NCBI GenBank assembly: GCA_020081605.1
Contig: JAHREC010000016.1
Coordinates: forward strand, 310,001 to 374,000
Direction of reading: 5' to 3'
Length of the DNA stretch: 64,000 nucleotides
Origin: Albifimbria verrucaria
Taxonomy: Eukaryota; Ascomycota; Sordariomycetes; Hypocreales; Stachybotryaceae
Of this stretch, positions 13,601-23,951 are shown piece by piece (position 1 is the first letter of the stretch; each line of letters begins with the position of its first letter). The notes beneath the pieces are model-generated. The model had not been told where the DNA came from. It searched no databases and saw only the letters and a list, made by a program, of their open reading frames with translations. The translations under genes and the position numbers were made by a program.

Positions 13601-15983
13601 GAGCCTACCAGATGAGTGCCCAACAGTAGCTACTGGTTTTATTCCCCAGCAACTTAAAAGATTTACCAGAGCAATTTGCAGTGCAGTGCAGAGCGCCTGA
13701 GAAACCTCAGGTCTATGAACCCGGGAACTGGCCGCAGGTTCTAAGAGAACTTGTTCCAGTGTCCATGTAGGTGTGTTTTCAAGCATTTGGAGTACATTAT
13801 CCATATATCGAATGGATTGCCGGAATACAGCATACTCGTAGAATAATTTAGAGCCCATCTCCGGCCACTGTGCGCCCTGCCCAGTGAACACGAAAGCAAT
13901 TCGTTGCGCTGGCAAGTTTGGCGTTCTCCCAAAGGGCATAGAATCAGCATCGAGCCGGGATTTGATAGTCTCAGCTTCTGCTACGACGAAGGCTCGGCGA
14001 GAAAAATTTGATTTTCGAGCTCCAAGAGTGTAAAGTGCATTGGCCAAATGAAGGTTGTCCAATGATTCTCCGAGGGCGGCGATGTTGAATTTGAGAGCCT
14101 GGTCATTGTGAGCGGAAATGGGCAGTAAAACAAAAGGCCGAACTCCAGCTTCCCCACTATGGACCAGTTCAAAGGGCCTATTCCATGCTAAATTGTCATT
14201 TTCACCACCCGCAAGGCCATTGATATGACCGTTGGGTTGTCCTACTTTCTGCGCATTGGCAACACCGTTACTAAGTTTAGTACCGTTCGTAATGCTGTTA
14301 TGATCCTCAACATCGTGATGATGCCTTGCTAACTTGCTTGTAATCGTGTCATGAGTCGTGATCTCATTGTGGTCCGTGGTTGCAGGCCCAGGACTTTCTT
14401 TTGAGCTCTGTCGCCCATTCAGATTGTAGGAGTCCAGAACCGTACTCGGGTGATCGAGAATACCTGCACAACCCTTAGTTCACTGGAAATACATGGAAAT
14501 AGAGCAGCGTACAATGGGCGTTGGCTCCACCGTAACCAAAACTAGAAATAGATCAGCACTAGGAGCTTGATGTCAGGCATTTTGTTTGTACCTGTTGATG
14601 CTCGTTCGTCTTAGTTTGTTCGCTGGCCAAGGGTCAGCTCGGTAACTACTTTAACCTTGGCGCCATCAAAATCGATGCCAGGGTTCAGCTTATCGATGTT
14701 GATTGTCGCGGGATTGCCCCATTCTCCATAGCCAGTAGAGCCTTCATAATCTGTGACATGGCGCTTGCTGCTTCACTATGACCAAGATTTGGCTTGATCT
14801 AAAAATACAATGTCAGTGCTGAGATTTACTTTGACGTTGAGGGCCGGTTACCGATCCGATCAACAAGGGCTCGTTTGAACGTCCAGAGGCGAAAACCCTG
14901 CCTACTGCAGACACCTCGATGGGATCGCCAACTGGCGTACCTGTGCCATGACATTCAAAATATCCGGTCAGGTTGGGATCAAGATCTCCAGCGTTCTTGT
15001 AAGCTTGTCTGATGACAGCCTCTTGACCTTCTGGGCTTGGATGAGATATGCCACCAGTTTTTCCATTAGCATTGATCGCAGTACCGCGCACGAGGGCCCG
15101 GATAGGATCATTGTTTTTGAGAGCATCTGAGAGTCTTTTCACATAGAGGGCACCGAAGCCTTCAGCTCGAGAGTATCCGTCCGCGGCAGCATCAAACGTA
15201 TGAGATCGAGATGTGGGGACAAGGCACCCATTTTACTCCCGATTATTTGCCCAACAGGGCCAAGAATAATGTTGGAACCCGCAACAATAGCAGCATCACA
15301 GTCTCCACTTCGAAGAGATAATACAGCTGCATGCAATGCATACATGGATGCCGAACATCCCGTGTCGATCACAGAGCTGCTTACCATCAGCATCATGAGT
15401 CTGGACAGGGGTTAAAGAGAGTGCTTACCTTGGACCTTGTAGGTTGAAAACATAGTTAATTCTATTGCTCAAGATCGTAGGCCCACCCCAGTTGCGACAT
15501 AAGGTAGCGTGTGGTCTAAGTCTTGCACCTGCATGCTAAAGTGGTCATTGTTGAAGTTGCCTACGTAGACACCTGTTCTTGATCCAGAAACCTGCTCTAG
15601 AGTTTGACCCGCATTATCGAATGCATCGTACGTTACTTCAAGAAGTTTCCTCTGGCTAGGGTCCATTGACATAACTTCAGCGGTAGTCAGGCCGAAAAAT
15701 GTATGGTCGAATTGACGAGGGTCATCTTTAAGCAGATGCCCGCCCTTGTGATTCATGCTTCCTAGTCGCTGTTGGCTTGGATGGTAGAAGCCATTGATAT
15801 TGATACGGTCCGGAGCAAACTCGACCCAACCATCTCTTTTCTCTTTGAGTAGACTCCATAACTGAGAGGGATTGTTCACACCTCCAGGCCAACGGCAACC
15901 TGGGAAGAAGTCAGACTAGTAGCAACTAGGGCCTATAACTCATTACCTATTCCTACAATGGCAATAGGCTCAGGTGTTGCCAT
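7692..15983 (-). CDS. Highly reducing polyketide synthase, KS-AT-DH-cMT-ER-KR-ACP, eleven frame breaks
   Basis: A type I iterative highly reducing polyketide synthase, about 2,580 residues in 12 exons. It starts at 15983 with MATPEPIAIVGIG. Introns: 15900-15946, 15377-15428, 14799-14851, 14542-14591, 14464-14512, 13561-13608, 10748-10793, 9905-9952, 9160-9209, 8935-8990, 8571-8619. Domains in order: KS with DTGCSAS, ECHGTGTPVGDP and NLGHSEAAS; AT with GHSSGEIGAAYAAG; DH with DHKLSGHAVLP and HPAALDTC; C-methyltransferase with a weak SAM motif (LDAGLGG); ER with TGSLGMAAIQLAQ; KR with GALGGLGRS and AAYVGGN; ACP with GLDSMVT. All catalytic residues looked for are present except the weak cMT motif. 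There is no terminal thioesterase. Eleven breaks, each one base short (positions in the findings), split it into separate frames but leave every domain readable. It is probably an assembly artefact rather than a dead gene. Tandem with the P450 on the same strand. Confidence 0.95.
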
Positions 15984-16629
15984 GGGGCAGTCAACTTTTT
16001 CGAAATTCCTCATCTTTTGGAGTTTGCATTAACTGATGGTATCCATTCGTATGAAAGATAGATACAAAGTTACTACACACAGCAGCCCTAAATGCAACCA
16101 AACCTGTCACATGAAAGCAGATGCAGCCCAGATCTGATACTTCCCTATCTACCCTATTGAACAGACTATTGTAGAAGGTGTGATACAATGCTACACCTGT
16201 TCTCTGTTGGGCTAAGATGTGATCTTCTCACCCTGTTCGGTTCTATCCCAATTGGGATCAAGCCATTATGCACATGCAAGGATCCGCCCTGCGATGTAGT
16301 GGTAACTGAGGCTTGCTGAAGGTAAGCTAGGTCAGCCAGGTCAGCCTATATGAGAACTAACGGGCTGCTTATGCGAGACTCGTCCTACCTTGGTACTGTA
16401 CCGACATGCAAGTAAAAGGGTAAAGCAGGGTAGTGCGTGTAGCAATTTAACAGTGCAATATCGTTAGCGTGGAGGCACCATGCATGTGCAGTGATGCAGC
16501 ATCCGACACTACGGTGTCCTACCCTATCACCTCAGCACTTCTTGGTCGCCTATCCACATCCACTGCCACTGAGCATATATTTACTGTGTACGGATATCGC
16601 GGTTGCGAATCAAAATTTGACATGCCGGA
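15984..16629. other. Polyketide synthase promoter region
   Basis: 646 bp between the P450 stop and the polyketide synthase start, both genes reading left. No gene seen. A 9-bp direct repeat (aggtcagcc twice in a row) lies near 16330-16347 and is a candidate regulator-binding site; this is only a guess. Confidence 0.4.
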
Positions 16630-18380
16630 TCAGGTGTATCCATCTCCATGAAATTCAGGTTCGGGGTCTTTCCCTGCGTTCCGTAGCTTCAGATCATAAC
16701 GGTCTAGTATCATGATCAAGACAATTTTGCTCATCATGCCACCCATGAATCTGCCGGGACACATTTGTTTCCCGTATCCGAAATGCAAGGATCCGGCATT
16801 CGACGCCGCAAACTGTAGCCCATTTTGATCGGCGCCTTGTGCATGGCGCAATCTTTCGAATCGAAATGCGTCAAACGCTTTGGCGTTTTCGAAAAATCTG
16901 TCTGATAGGCCCATAGACACACCGGCAAAGCTTACGTGGACATCTGCAGGTATCACATCTCCGGAAGAGAGAGTATAGGGCTGCAGTAATGTACGATTCA
17001 CAGATACTATTCGCGTTAGCATTGTGCTGTGAGTCGATCGCATAGCTGCCTACATTTCCTGGATCAAACGTGTAAGCGAGATTTGTGAAAAGACTATTAA
17101 GACGAACTACTTACGAGGGTGGATGAAATCGCTGGCACTCTTTCATGAAACTGTCCAATTTCCACATCTTGGAAAGGTCGGCATTATTGATGTTTTTCCG
17201 GTCAGACCCTAGCACGCTCTCAATCTCAGCTCGCAGGGCTGGCGCTAGGTGTTCGAAATCGGCGGCCAACTCCAACATACAATTCACAACATGGCTAGAA
17301 GTGGTGTGAGATGCTCCAAAACCTATACCTATGAGTCCATGTGCTATATCCCAAGGATTGGCCTTTTCCGGGGCTCTTATCTACCAGCCAGTCCATTGAA
17401 CAGGGCTGTTCACTCCTGAGACGTGATTTCCAGAAATTGGGCTCGTCTCTTTTCCAAGCTAGCCTCTGCTCAATAGCAGACCTGAGTATCCTGCGTATGG
17501 CTCGTCGGTGGAAATGAATTCGGTAGAGGAATGGAGAGAAAACGGCGACCATTGGCCTCAACATAGCTGGCACCATCTTGAATGACACTGCAGCAAGAAA
17601 AACATTGCTGGCATACCCGGTCATGGAAGTAAGCCACTGCGGATTGCGGCACAGTTCTGGGCCTACAATGGTTCGTGCTACAGTCTGTGCAATGACTTTC
17701 AGGATTTTTGGTTGCGGAGTAATGCTAGTCCAGTCTTTTTGGGTTAGCAGGGTAGCCCAGGTCTCGCTTCTACAGTAGGATGCGAACCTGGATAGCTGTA
17801 AAACTCGGCGTCAAATGCAAATGACGCCTCGTTGTATGCTGGAGATACCTGCTCGCCAATTTTGGCAATGTATTGAGTTTTGACGGTTTCAACGACTGGA
17901 TGACTGATAACATCCATGTCCATGGTGGTCCAAGAACCGAAGAAAAACTACTTCCTTGTAAGAGAATGAAGATTAGTAGTTGCTGGAAAGTCTTACATCG
18001 GAGGTCGCTCGCGAGTTGCTCGCAATACACGATGGAAGGTGCCGGATCTCTTCGAGAAAACGAAAAGGCAAAACAATGGAAGTTCTATCTTGCGATGGCA
18101 CCTGAAAAATGTCTTCAGGATACCGTTCGAACCCATCCTGAATCAGCAGTGGCCCGTTTATGGCCCAGTCCAATGCCCTGCTTGAGAACAGTGGAACTTT
18201 CGATTGACTGCGAACTTCTGGATAAGAAACCCTTGGGTTCTTTGCCGTCAAACCTGACAGTTTGGCGACGACAAAGTAGAAAGCGAGGAAGGACAGGAAT
18301 CCGAACGTGTAGGGGTGTGCTTCAACCACATTTCGAATCCCCGCAACTATCCCGGTCCCCGGGTAAGGAACTGTGCTCAT
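16630..18380 (-). CDS. Cytochrome P450 monooxygenase (one frame break)
   Basis: A microsomal cytochrome P450 of about 520 residues. The start at 18380 (MSTVPYPG) gives an N-terminal membrane anchor (FGFLSFLAFYFVVAK) soon after. Exons: 17997-18380, 17788-17947, 17115-17734 and 16630-17026. The second intron (17735-17787) has a weak donor but a good CTAAC branch point and restores YPDWTSITPQPK. Further on come GIGFGASHTTS (I-helix, oxygen-binding Thr), KECQR (ExxR) and FGYGKQMCPGRF (haem-binding Cys), so the fold is complete. Between 17371 and 17380 the frame is off by one extra base (or two missing). It resembles P450s of the fungal secondary-metabolism type with the CRNPQWL motif. Tandem with the polyketide synthase and 490 bp from a divergent membrane-protein gene, it most likely hydroxylates the polyketide. 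Confidence 0.92.
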
Positions 18381-18870
18381 CGATGCCCTGTTGAGAGTAT
18401 TGAAAAGGTTACCTCGCGAAAATCGCAAACGATTCCCGTAGGCTTTAAGAGCATTTCCAGGGCATCCCCGGTCATCAACAGTGCCTTCAAATCCGTGGTC
18501 AACCAATGTATGCATGGTCCAGGCCGCTCTTGGCGTGGGGGTGGAGTGGCTGTATGTGAGCTGGGGTGGATATAACCTTGCCATCCATCATGGTCTCCTG
18601 AACGAAACCGCTCCCTCCCCTCCTCCCCGAAATTCTTACTCACCTGGCTGCTCCTGGCTGTACGGCTACTCGGCACTTGGGTTGCACTTTGGACATTCTC
18701 TTCCTTTGCAGTTCTTTTACCTCCGCCCGCCCCCACGATATGATATCGACCAAGACCCGCATCGCGCTGCTCTAGCACAAAACTCTGCAAGCCCCGGGGT
18801 TCTGCTTCATCTATTCTACATTTTGGACGCTGGGGAACCAATTTGGTCGCGTTAGACTTGGGCCGCCAAT
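18381..18870. promoter_or_regulatory. Divergent promoter between P450 and membrane protein
   Basis: 490 bp separating the divergent P450 (-) and rhodopsin-like gene (+). Open frames run through parts of it but have no family similarity. It contains pyrimidine-rich tracts (18610-18650, 18700-18740) typical of fungal promoters. Confidence 0.4.
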
Positions 18871-20142
18871 ATGTCGATGGAATCTCGGAACACTGGCTCT
18901 ATGGCCAGCGAGTTCTATCGCAATACAGCCGGACAGGTAGATGTCATCGTCGAATCTATTCTGTTGACACTCGTATACGTATCCTTGGGCTTGAGGCTTT
19001 GGTCGAGACGAATACAAAGGGTCTCTCTTCAAATCAATGACTGGCTTATCATTGTTGCGACGGTACGATTCAACACATCCCAAGCGAGCTATAACTAAGA
19101 GTTTCAAGGTCATCATGACTGCAAGAACCAGTTGCATGATGGTTGTCATGATTCGATGCGGTGTGGGGCTGCACATCGGAGATGTGATGGCCATCGCCGG
19201 GCCCGATATTCTCGTGCTCCTTCTCAAGGTATTTGCGAAAGCCCACCTCGGGCATTCTGCCGACGATGCTGATCGAGATAGTTGCTTTACGCCATCGACC
19301 TGTTCTGGGTGTCCCTCGTCAGCCTGATCAAACTCTCTATCTTGCACTTTTACCTCATGGTGTTCCGACAGAACGGGTTTCGTATCGCCGTTTACATTAC
19401 CATGGCAATATGCACCGCCTTTTGGATCGCTACCTTCTTCGCGGGAGCATTCTTCTGCAACCCCCGAGAAGCAATGGCATCTATTGACCCCGGGTCGTTG
19501 TGGGAACAGAAGACTTTTCACCAGTGTCCCTTCATCTACAGACTTGGGCATTGATATCCTCGTTATTCTGCTGCCCATGCCAGTTCTATGGGGACTTCAA
19601 ATGCCAAAAGCGAAGAGGATTGCGTTGATGTTCGTCTTCGGCCTTGGATTCCTGTTGGTAAACCCGAAAGTCCATCTCACTGCACAAGAAGCTAACGAAT
19701 CGAAGGATCATTGGCATTACTGCCTACCGTATCAAACCTATGCTCAGCCTCGACGAAAACGACCTCACTTACAGTCTTTCCACAATTGGTGTTCTGGCCT
19801 CGATCGTTCCTCTCCTCGGTATCATCAACGCGAATTTACCTATAATGCCCCGGCCTTCCGAAAGATATTCAATACTTCTGCTTTGGGGTCTACGTTTAAA
19901 AGTCAATGCCCACTGCAAGTACTTCGAGGCACGAGTTCTCCGTCTTGGCCGAGGGCGATGGCGAGATACCTTTGGTCAATGTGAAAGGTACTATTTGACA
20001 ATCCTTTCCTCTTGATTTTAATTCTGACACAATTGCCACAGGGGAACAAACCAGCCAAATCAGGGTCACAACAGATTGGGAGGTGCAGTCGTCGGAAGCT
20101 TTGTCTAGGAAGCAGTCAAATCCGTCTGACAGTGTCTATTAG
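18871..20142 (+). CDS. Rhodopsin-like (Pth11-type) integral membrane protein, frame breaks
   Basis: A fungal seven-helix membrane protein of the 'rhodopsin domain' (SAT4/Pth11-like) family, about 350 residues. Exons: 18871-19062, 19109-19228, 19282 to about 19653, about 19706-19987 and 20042-20142. Visible helices include VIVESILLTLVYVSLGLRLW, IAVYITMAICTAFWIATFFAG and LGIDILVILLPMPVLWGL. The usual INDWLI motif closes the first exon, and the tail ends TSQIRVTTDWEV, as in the family. Three frame breaks: near 19528-19530 (one base too many or two too few, CCC), 19848-19851 (one short, CCCC) and 19898-19901 (one short, AAAA). The donor of the last-but-one intron is either GTTGGT at 19654 or GTAAAC at 19658; the first keeps the frame. 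Members are thought to sense surface or ligand signals in the plasma membrane. A cluster role is not supported by anything but position. Confidence 0.82.
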
Positions 20143-20789
20143 TTTCTTCCTTGACTCCATTGTCTTTTTCTTTTTACCCGCTTGACTCTCATGGCGTGGA
20201 GGGGCCATCAAGTTAGGACGCGAGAATTTTGTTAAAAGCCACAATAATGAGATAAGAAGGGCTGTGATGAGCACTGCATTAGCCCATCTGACCGAGAACC
20301 GGGCGGCGTATAGTACATGACCTGAGACCGGGCGAAATGATGACCACCACCCTGTATTGCGAAGGCTGGGCAACAAGGGTATATGTGCATATCGACCAGG
20401 ATGACGTGAGCCAATACCGTGCAGCAGGACGGGCCGGCCCAGGTCCACACACGATTTGCCTCGAAGTCAACTCTAAACGAACACCACCCCAAGTCGTACA
20501 GCAGCCAACCAATTGCAGCCACTATGCTCCACATGGGACACGGGGAGGAATTCCCTGGGCCACGGGAACACTTCCGCCGCCCGCCCGCCAGGTTCTCCCC
20601 GAGTTCCACCCTGGAACATCACCATGCATCATGCAGGGCGGAGACCAGGATCATTTTATCTCGCAAAGGGCGTGTAGACGGATTCGCAATATGATGAGGA
20701 GAGTGATATATATTGAATGAGAATGTCAGGGACTATAGCTAGCGTTCCAAGGATACGTAATTCCTAGGTTCACCTCGTTAATTCCTGCC
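20143..20789. other. Intergenic, methyltransferase promoter
   Basis: 647 bp with overlapping short open frames on both strands but no recognisable product. A TATATAT box sits at 20707-20713, about 80 bp before the methyltransferase ATG. Confidence 0.45.
20707..20713 (+). promoter_or_regulatory. TATA-like box of the methyltransferase gene
   Basis: TATATAT lies 77-83 bases before the ATG at 20790, a normal distance for a fungal TATA box. Assigned from sequence and spacing only. Confidence 0.4.
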
Positions 20790-21490
20790 ATGGCTGAAGA
20801 AATCCATGTCCAGAGGACCCTCGGCGCTGGTGTTTACACCGAATCTCTCATCCCACTGTTGTATCAGCGCCTAGTCCTCGGTTTCAATTTTCCCTACGCA
20901 TGGAGATGCCCTCTTGACGCACTCAAGCCCTTCTTCTTGGCAAATTTCTCCAAAAGGCACCTGGACTGCGGTGTGGCAAATGGCTACTTCTGCGAAGAGG
21001 CTTTATCGCAATCCTCCGGGCCAACTTCGGAGCAGCATATCACACTTCTTGATCTCAATCCAGCCTCCCTGGAGCATGCAAAGCGCGTTCTTCTTTCCAA
21101 GGCCCCTGAGACAGACATTCAATGTGTCGAGGCAGATATCAGAGGCCCAGTTCCTGACGAGCTACAAGGTGTCCAGTTTGACTCTATCTCGATGTACAAC
21201 CTTTTCCACTGTGTTCCTGGAGGATCGTCAAAGTTCCATCAAGCACTAAATCTATATGGGAGCTTCTTGCCCCAGGCGGCGTCCTATATGGTTGCACAAT
21301 TTTAGGGAAAAGCTACATTCAAAACTTGCTAGCTAGGCTGACCATGGTTGCATACAACTGGCTAGGCATTTTCTCAAACTGGGAGGATACAGAAGACGAT
21401 GTCCTGAAGGCTTTACACAGTGAGTTTGATGAAGTAGAGACGCAGTTAGTTGGCATGGTTTTGTTTTTTAAAGCCAGGTCTAAGAAGTAG
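20790..21490 (+). CDS. Class I SAM-dependent methyltransferase (one frame break)
   Basis: A single-exon, cytosolic class I methyltransferase of about 233 residues. Motif I is HLDCGVANGYF, which has the acidic/Gly pattern of a SAM site in a slightly relaxed form; LLDLNPASLEHAK follows as motif II, EADIRGPVP as motif III and SMYNLFHCVPG as motif IV. At the CCCC of 21270-21273 the frame is one base short; after it the core strand GGVLYGCTILGKSY and the C-terminal VGMVLFFKARSKK follow. The start is the first in-frame ATG. Proteins of this type occur in fungal polyketide clusters and methylate small acids or hydroxyls. Its place at the right edge of the cluster makes it a likely tailoring enzyme; O- versus C-methylation cannot be told. 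Confidence 0.85.
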
Positions 21491-21756
21491 CTTCAATCAA
21501 TAAATGTGTTAAAAGATAGGTGTTCGCAAATTGGTTCTATGCTGGCCACAGACTACGCGGTGAAAACTTATCTTACCACAGTGTTACGGGAAAAGGCAGG
21601 GTGTTTTCTCGTGACAATCGACCAAAAGATCCGTCAATGCCTCCTCGCCCTAATGCGAGCGCAGTCTGTTACCACACTACATAAGCCTACAAGAGCCAAG
21701 GGCATAGCCGTGGCCTCGCCAAACTATAGCTACTATAGCTGCTATCCATATTTTTT

Positions 21757-21935
21757 CGTATCATATTTTGTGTATTTATGATATAAATTATTATTTACGG
21801 TTTATTTATTAACAATCTTATATAATTTGTAAATAAACTTTTACGTCCATTATTCTTATGGTATTATACATTCTTAAATAACTATCATATTTTATTTATA
21901 TCATATTTTTATATTTTAACAAAATATTGTTGCAT
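21757..21935. repeat. AT-rich low-complexity tract with repeated TATCATATTTT
   Basis: Nearly all A and T over about 180 bases. The 11-mer TATCATATTTT starts at 21759, 21883 and 21899. Such tracts in filamentous fungi can be relics of repeat-induced point mutation or boundaries between gene-rich blocks; that is an inference. Confidence 0.6.
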
Positions 21936-22012
21936 ACTCATGTGTCCATCTTGAATGTTGGGACTTTCACGCCACTCGCTTGGCCAGGCAACTGGTTTAT
22001 CATGTGCATTAG

Positions 22013-22052
22013 CAAAAGTGCAACAAAAGTATGGCAAAAGTTCTACAAAAGT
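22013..22052. repeat. Four-copy 11-bp tandem array, core CAAAAGT
   Basis: CAAAAGT occurs at 22013, 22024, 22035 and 22046, exactly 11 bases apart, with variable spacer letters. The period is close to one DNA helical turn, so bound factors would line up on one face. Function unknown. Confidence 0.7.
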
Positions 22053-23951
22053 ACAGCAATATAGACTATTCGAGAATTCCGGGCTCAAACTCAAAGATAA
22101 ATAACAAACAGCAGCCTACTTCCGTCAATATAAAAGCCACCCGCCCTAACTTGACTCCTAGCAGTCCAGCATCACTCAGTTTTCACGGCAAGTGAGATGT
22201 ACGCCACTGTCCCCAGACGGCCTGTATCCTCTTCTACCCCTAGACTTCTAATTAGATAATACGACAACTACATTGCCCGTAACATGTCATCCTCTCAAGC
22301 CCACCAAGCCCGTACCGTTACATCGTCTAAGTGCCGTCTACCCTCCAAAGACAAGTAAGACCACCTTTCCAAAATCTGCCTCGAACGTCTCCCTATTCGC
22401 ATCTCAAACGCTGCGGCGCTGCGTTGGCTTGGAACAGTCCTTGCCAACAGCATCGATGAAGCTGGGCCCCACTTGAGCACACCTCGTCGCACCACGAACC
22501 TGCAGCTCCTTCACAGGCAGTCACAGCAGATCATCCTAACGTCGTTATGGCAGGGCCGCTCATGACTCCGGCCATCTCGCTCACCGCACACACTTGGAAA
22601 GCCTCCAACAACATCGTCCGGAACGCGCACGCCATGTTGCAGCCCAAAGAGGCATTTAGCAACGCCAATTATTGTCTGGTTACACCTACACCCATCGACA
22701 TTACCCAGGTCGGCGCTTGGGCAAACAACCCGATCGATGACTTAGCATATCCTAGTCAGATATCCATCCCTAGGAGGTCTGTCTCTTCAGTTCCAAGTCC
22801 GGTCCCGTAAAATGAGGTGCATGCTAACATTGCCTAATTACTGGAAAAGCGATGTCATCTGCCCTGAGGTTGATCTACTGCTATCGTAACGCCTCGAGCC
22901 AGCTCTAACAATCTCCTCGGCTCTGCACGTTGTTGTGCATGATCTTCAGTGTATCGTGCCGGTGTAGCATGGATGATTCCTCGTGGGTGTGAGAGGGTAG
23001 CTAGTTCTGCCCAAACTTCGGTTAGCAAGTTGAGGATTCTTTATGCAAGAAGACTTCGATCGATGTTAAAGCTTGCACGTCGTGCTTAGATGAGTTTCCC
23101 CGTTCACTGAATTTTCTTACACAATCCCATTGAAATCCAAACGTTTGGTGCTATCTCCTGAGCGCCTGCGGGACTATCACTTGTATGATGACGTTGAACT
23201 CGGTCTTCTGTGTTCGCTTGTAAGCTTCCAAAAAGAAGAAGAAAGAAAAAGCAACGTTATGCTGGTTCTCTCTTGCTGGCCGCACTGTCTGTTCATATCC
23301 ATTCTGTCTGGTAAAACTTTTAAGAAGCACACGCACCATATAATGCTCGCATATCCATCCTTGCAAGCGTATGGTAGCGTATTGACCTCGGCATTTTCTT
23401 GTATCAACCTTTTAGCGGTACACTGTATGTATACCCTAAAATGTAGTGGTGTGTTCCTGAATAGCCGCGGCCTGGAGAACTGAGATCGTGACATATAAGT
23501 ACTAAGCCCTGCAGATACCAGCAAGAGGCAAATGCCGCAATCGACGCCCAAGTTTTTGAGAAGCAGCTTCTTCAAGATTACATGGAATGCCAGTTGATTA
23601 GCACCTTCACCGGTATCAATAGGAAAAACACCCAGCATATCAGAGACCTACTCAGAAGAGAAACCGTTAATGATGGTCCAACCTGGTACAGAGTCATATT
23701 GTCAGTGACTCGCTCCCGAATACTCCCACTTAGTGTTTATATCGACGAGGTCACTCCGAACAAATTGGCGATGTTTTTGTAGCTCGCGCTAACCTGGTTG
23801 GCAGCCGTAACACCCTTATGGAAGAGGCTCTACGTCTCAATTTCGCAACCCTGGTCCATGGTAGGATAGGTGTTGACTTTGCCATGGAATGAGAACTACC
23901 AGTAACTTATGAGACAGTAGATTAATCTCCGCGCCCAATAACCCACCCACG

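Larger units (their letters stand above)
21491..23951. other. Gene-poor stretch with AT-rich tract
   Basis: About 2.5 kb between the methyltransferase and the ankyrin gene. It holds the AT-rich tract and 11-bp tandem array listed separately. An open frame at 22547-22810 (+) of 87 residues and others at 23130-23640 have no recognisable family. Nothing here supports a gene with confidence. Confidence 0.45.

Noticed and set aside
7692..15983. Polyketide synthase as a true pseudogene
   Set aside because: All breaks are one base short, mostly in homopolymers; there are no leftover nonsense codons and all catalytic motifs are kept. Not excluded, but less likely.
17735..17787. Apparent frame break in the P450
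   Set aside because: A 53-bp intron with a CTAAC branch point and AAAAAG end restores the frame, so no indel is needed.
20232..20720. Overlapping open frames on both strands before the methyltransferase
   Set aside because: GC-rich stretch open in several frames at once; no family resemblance and no splice structure.
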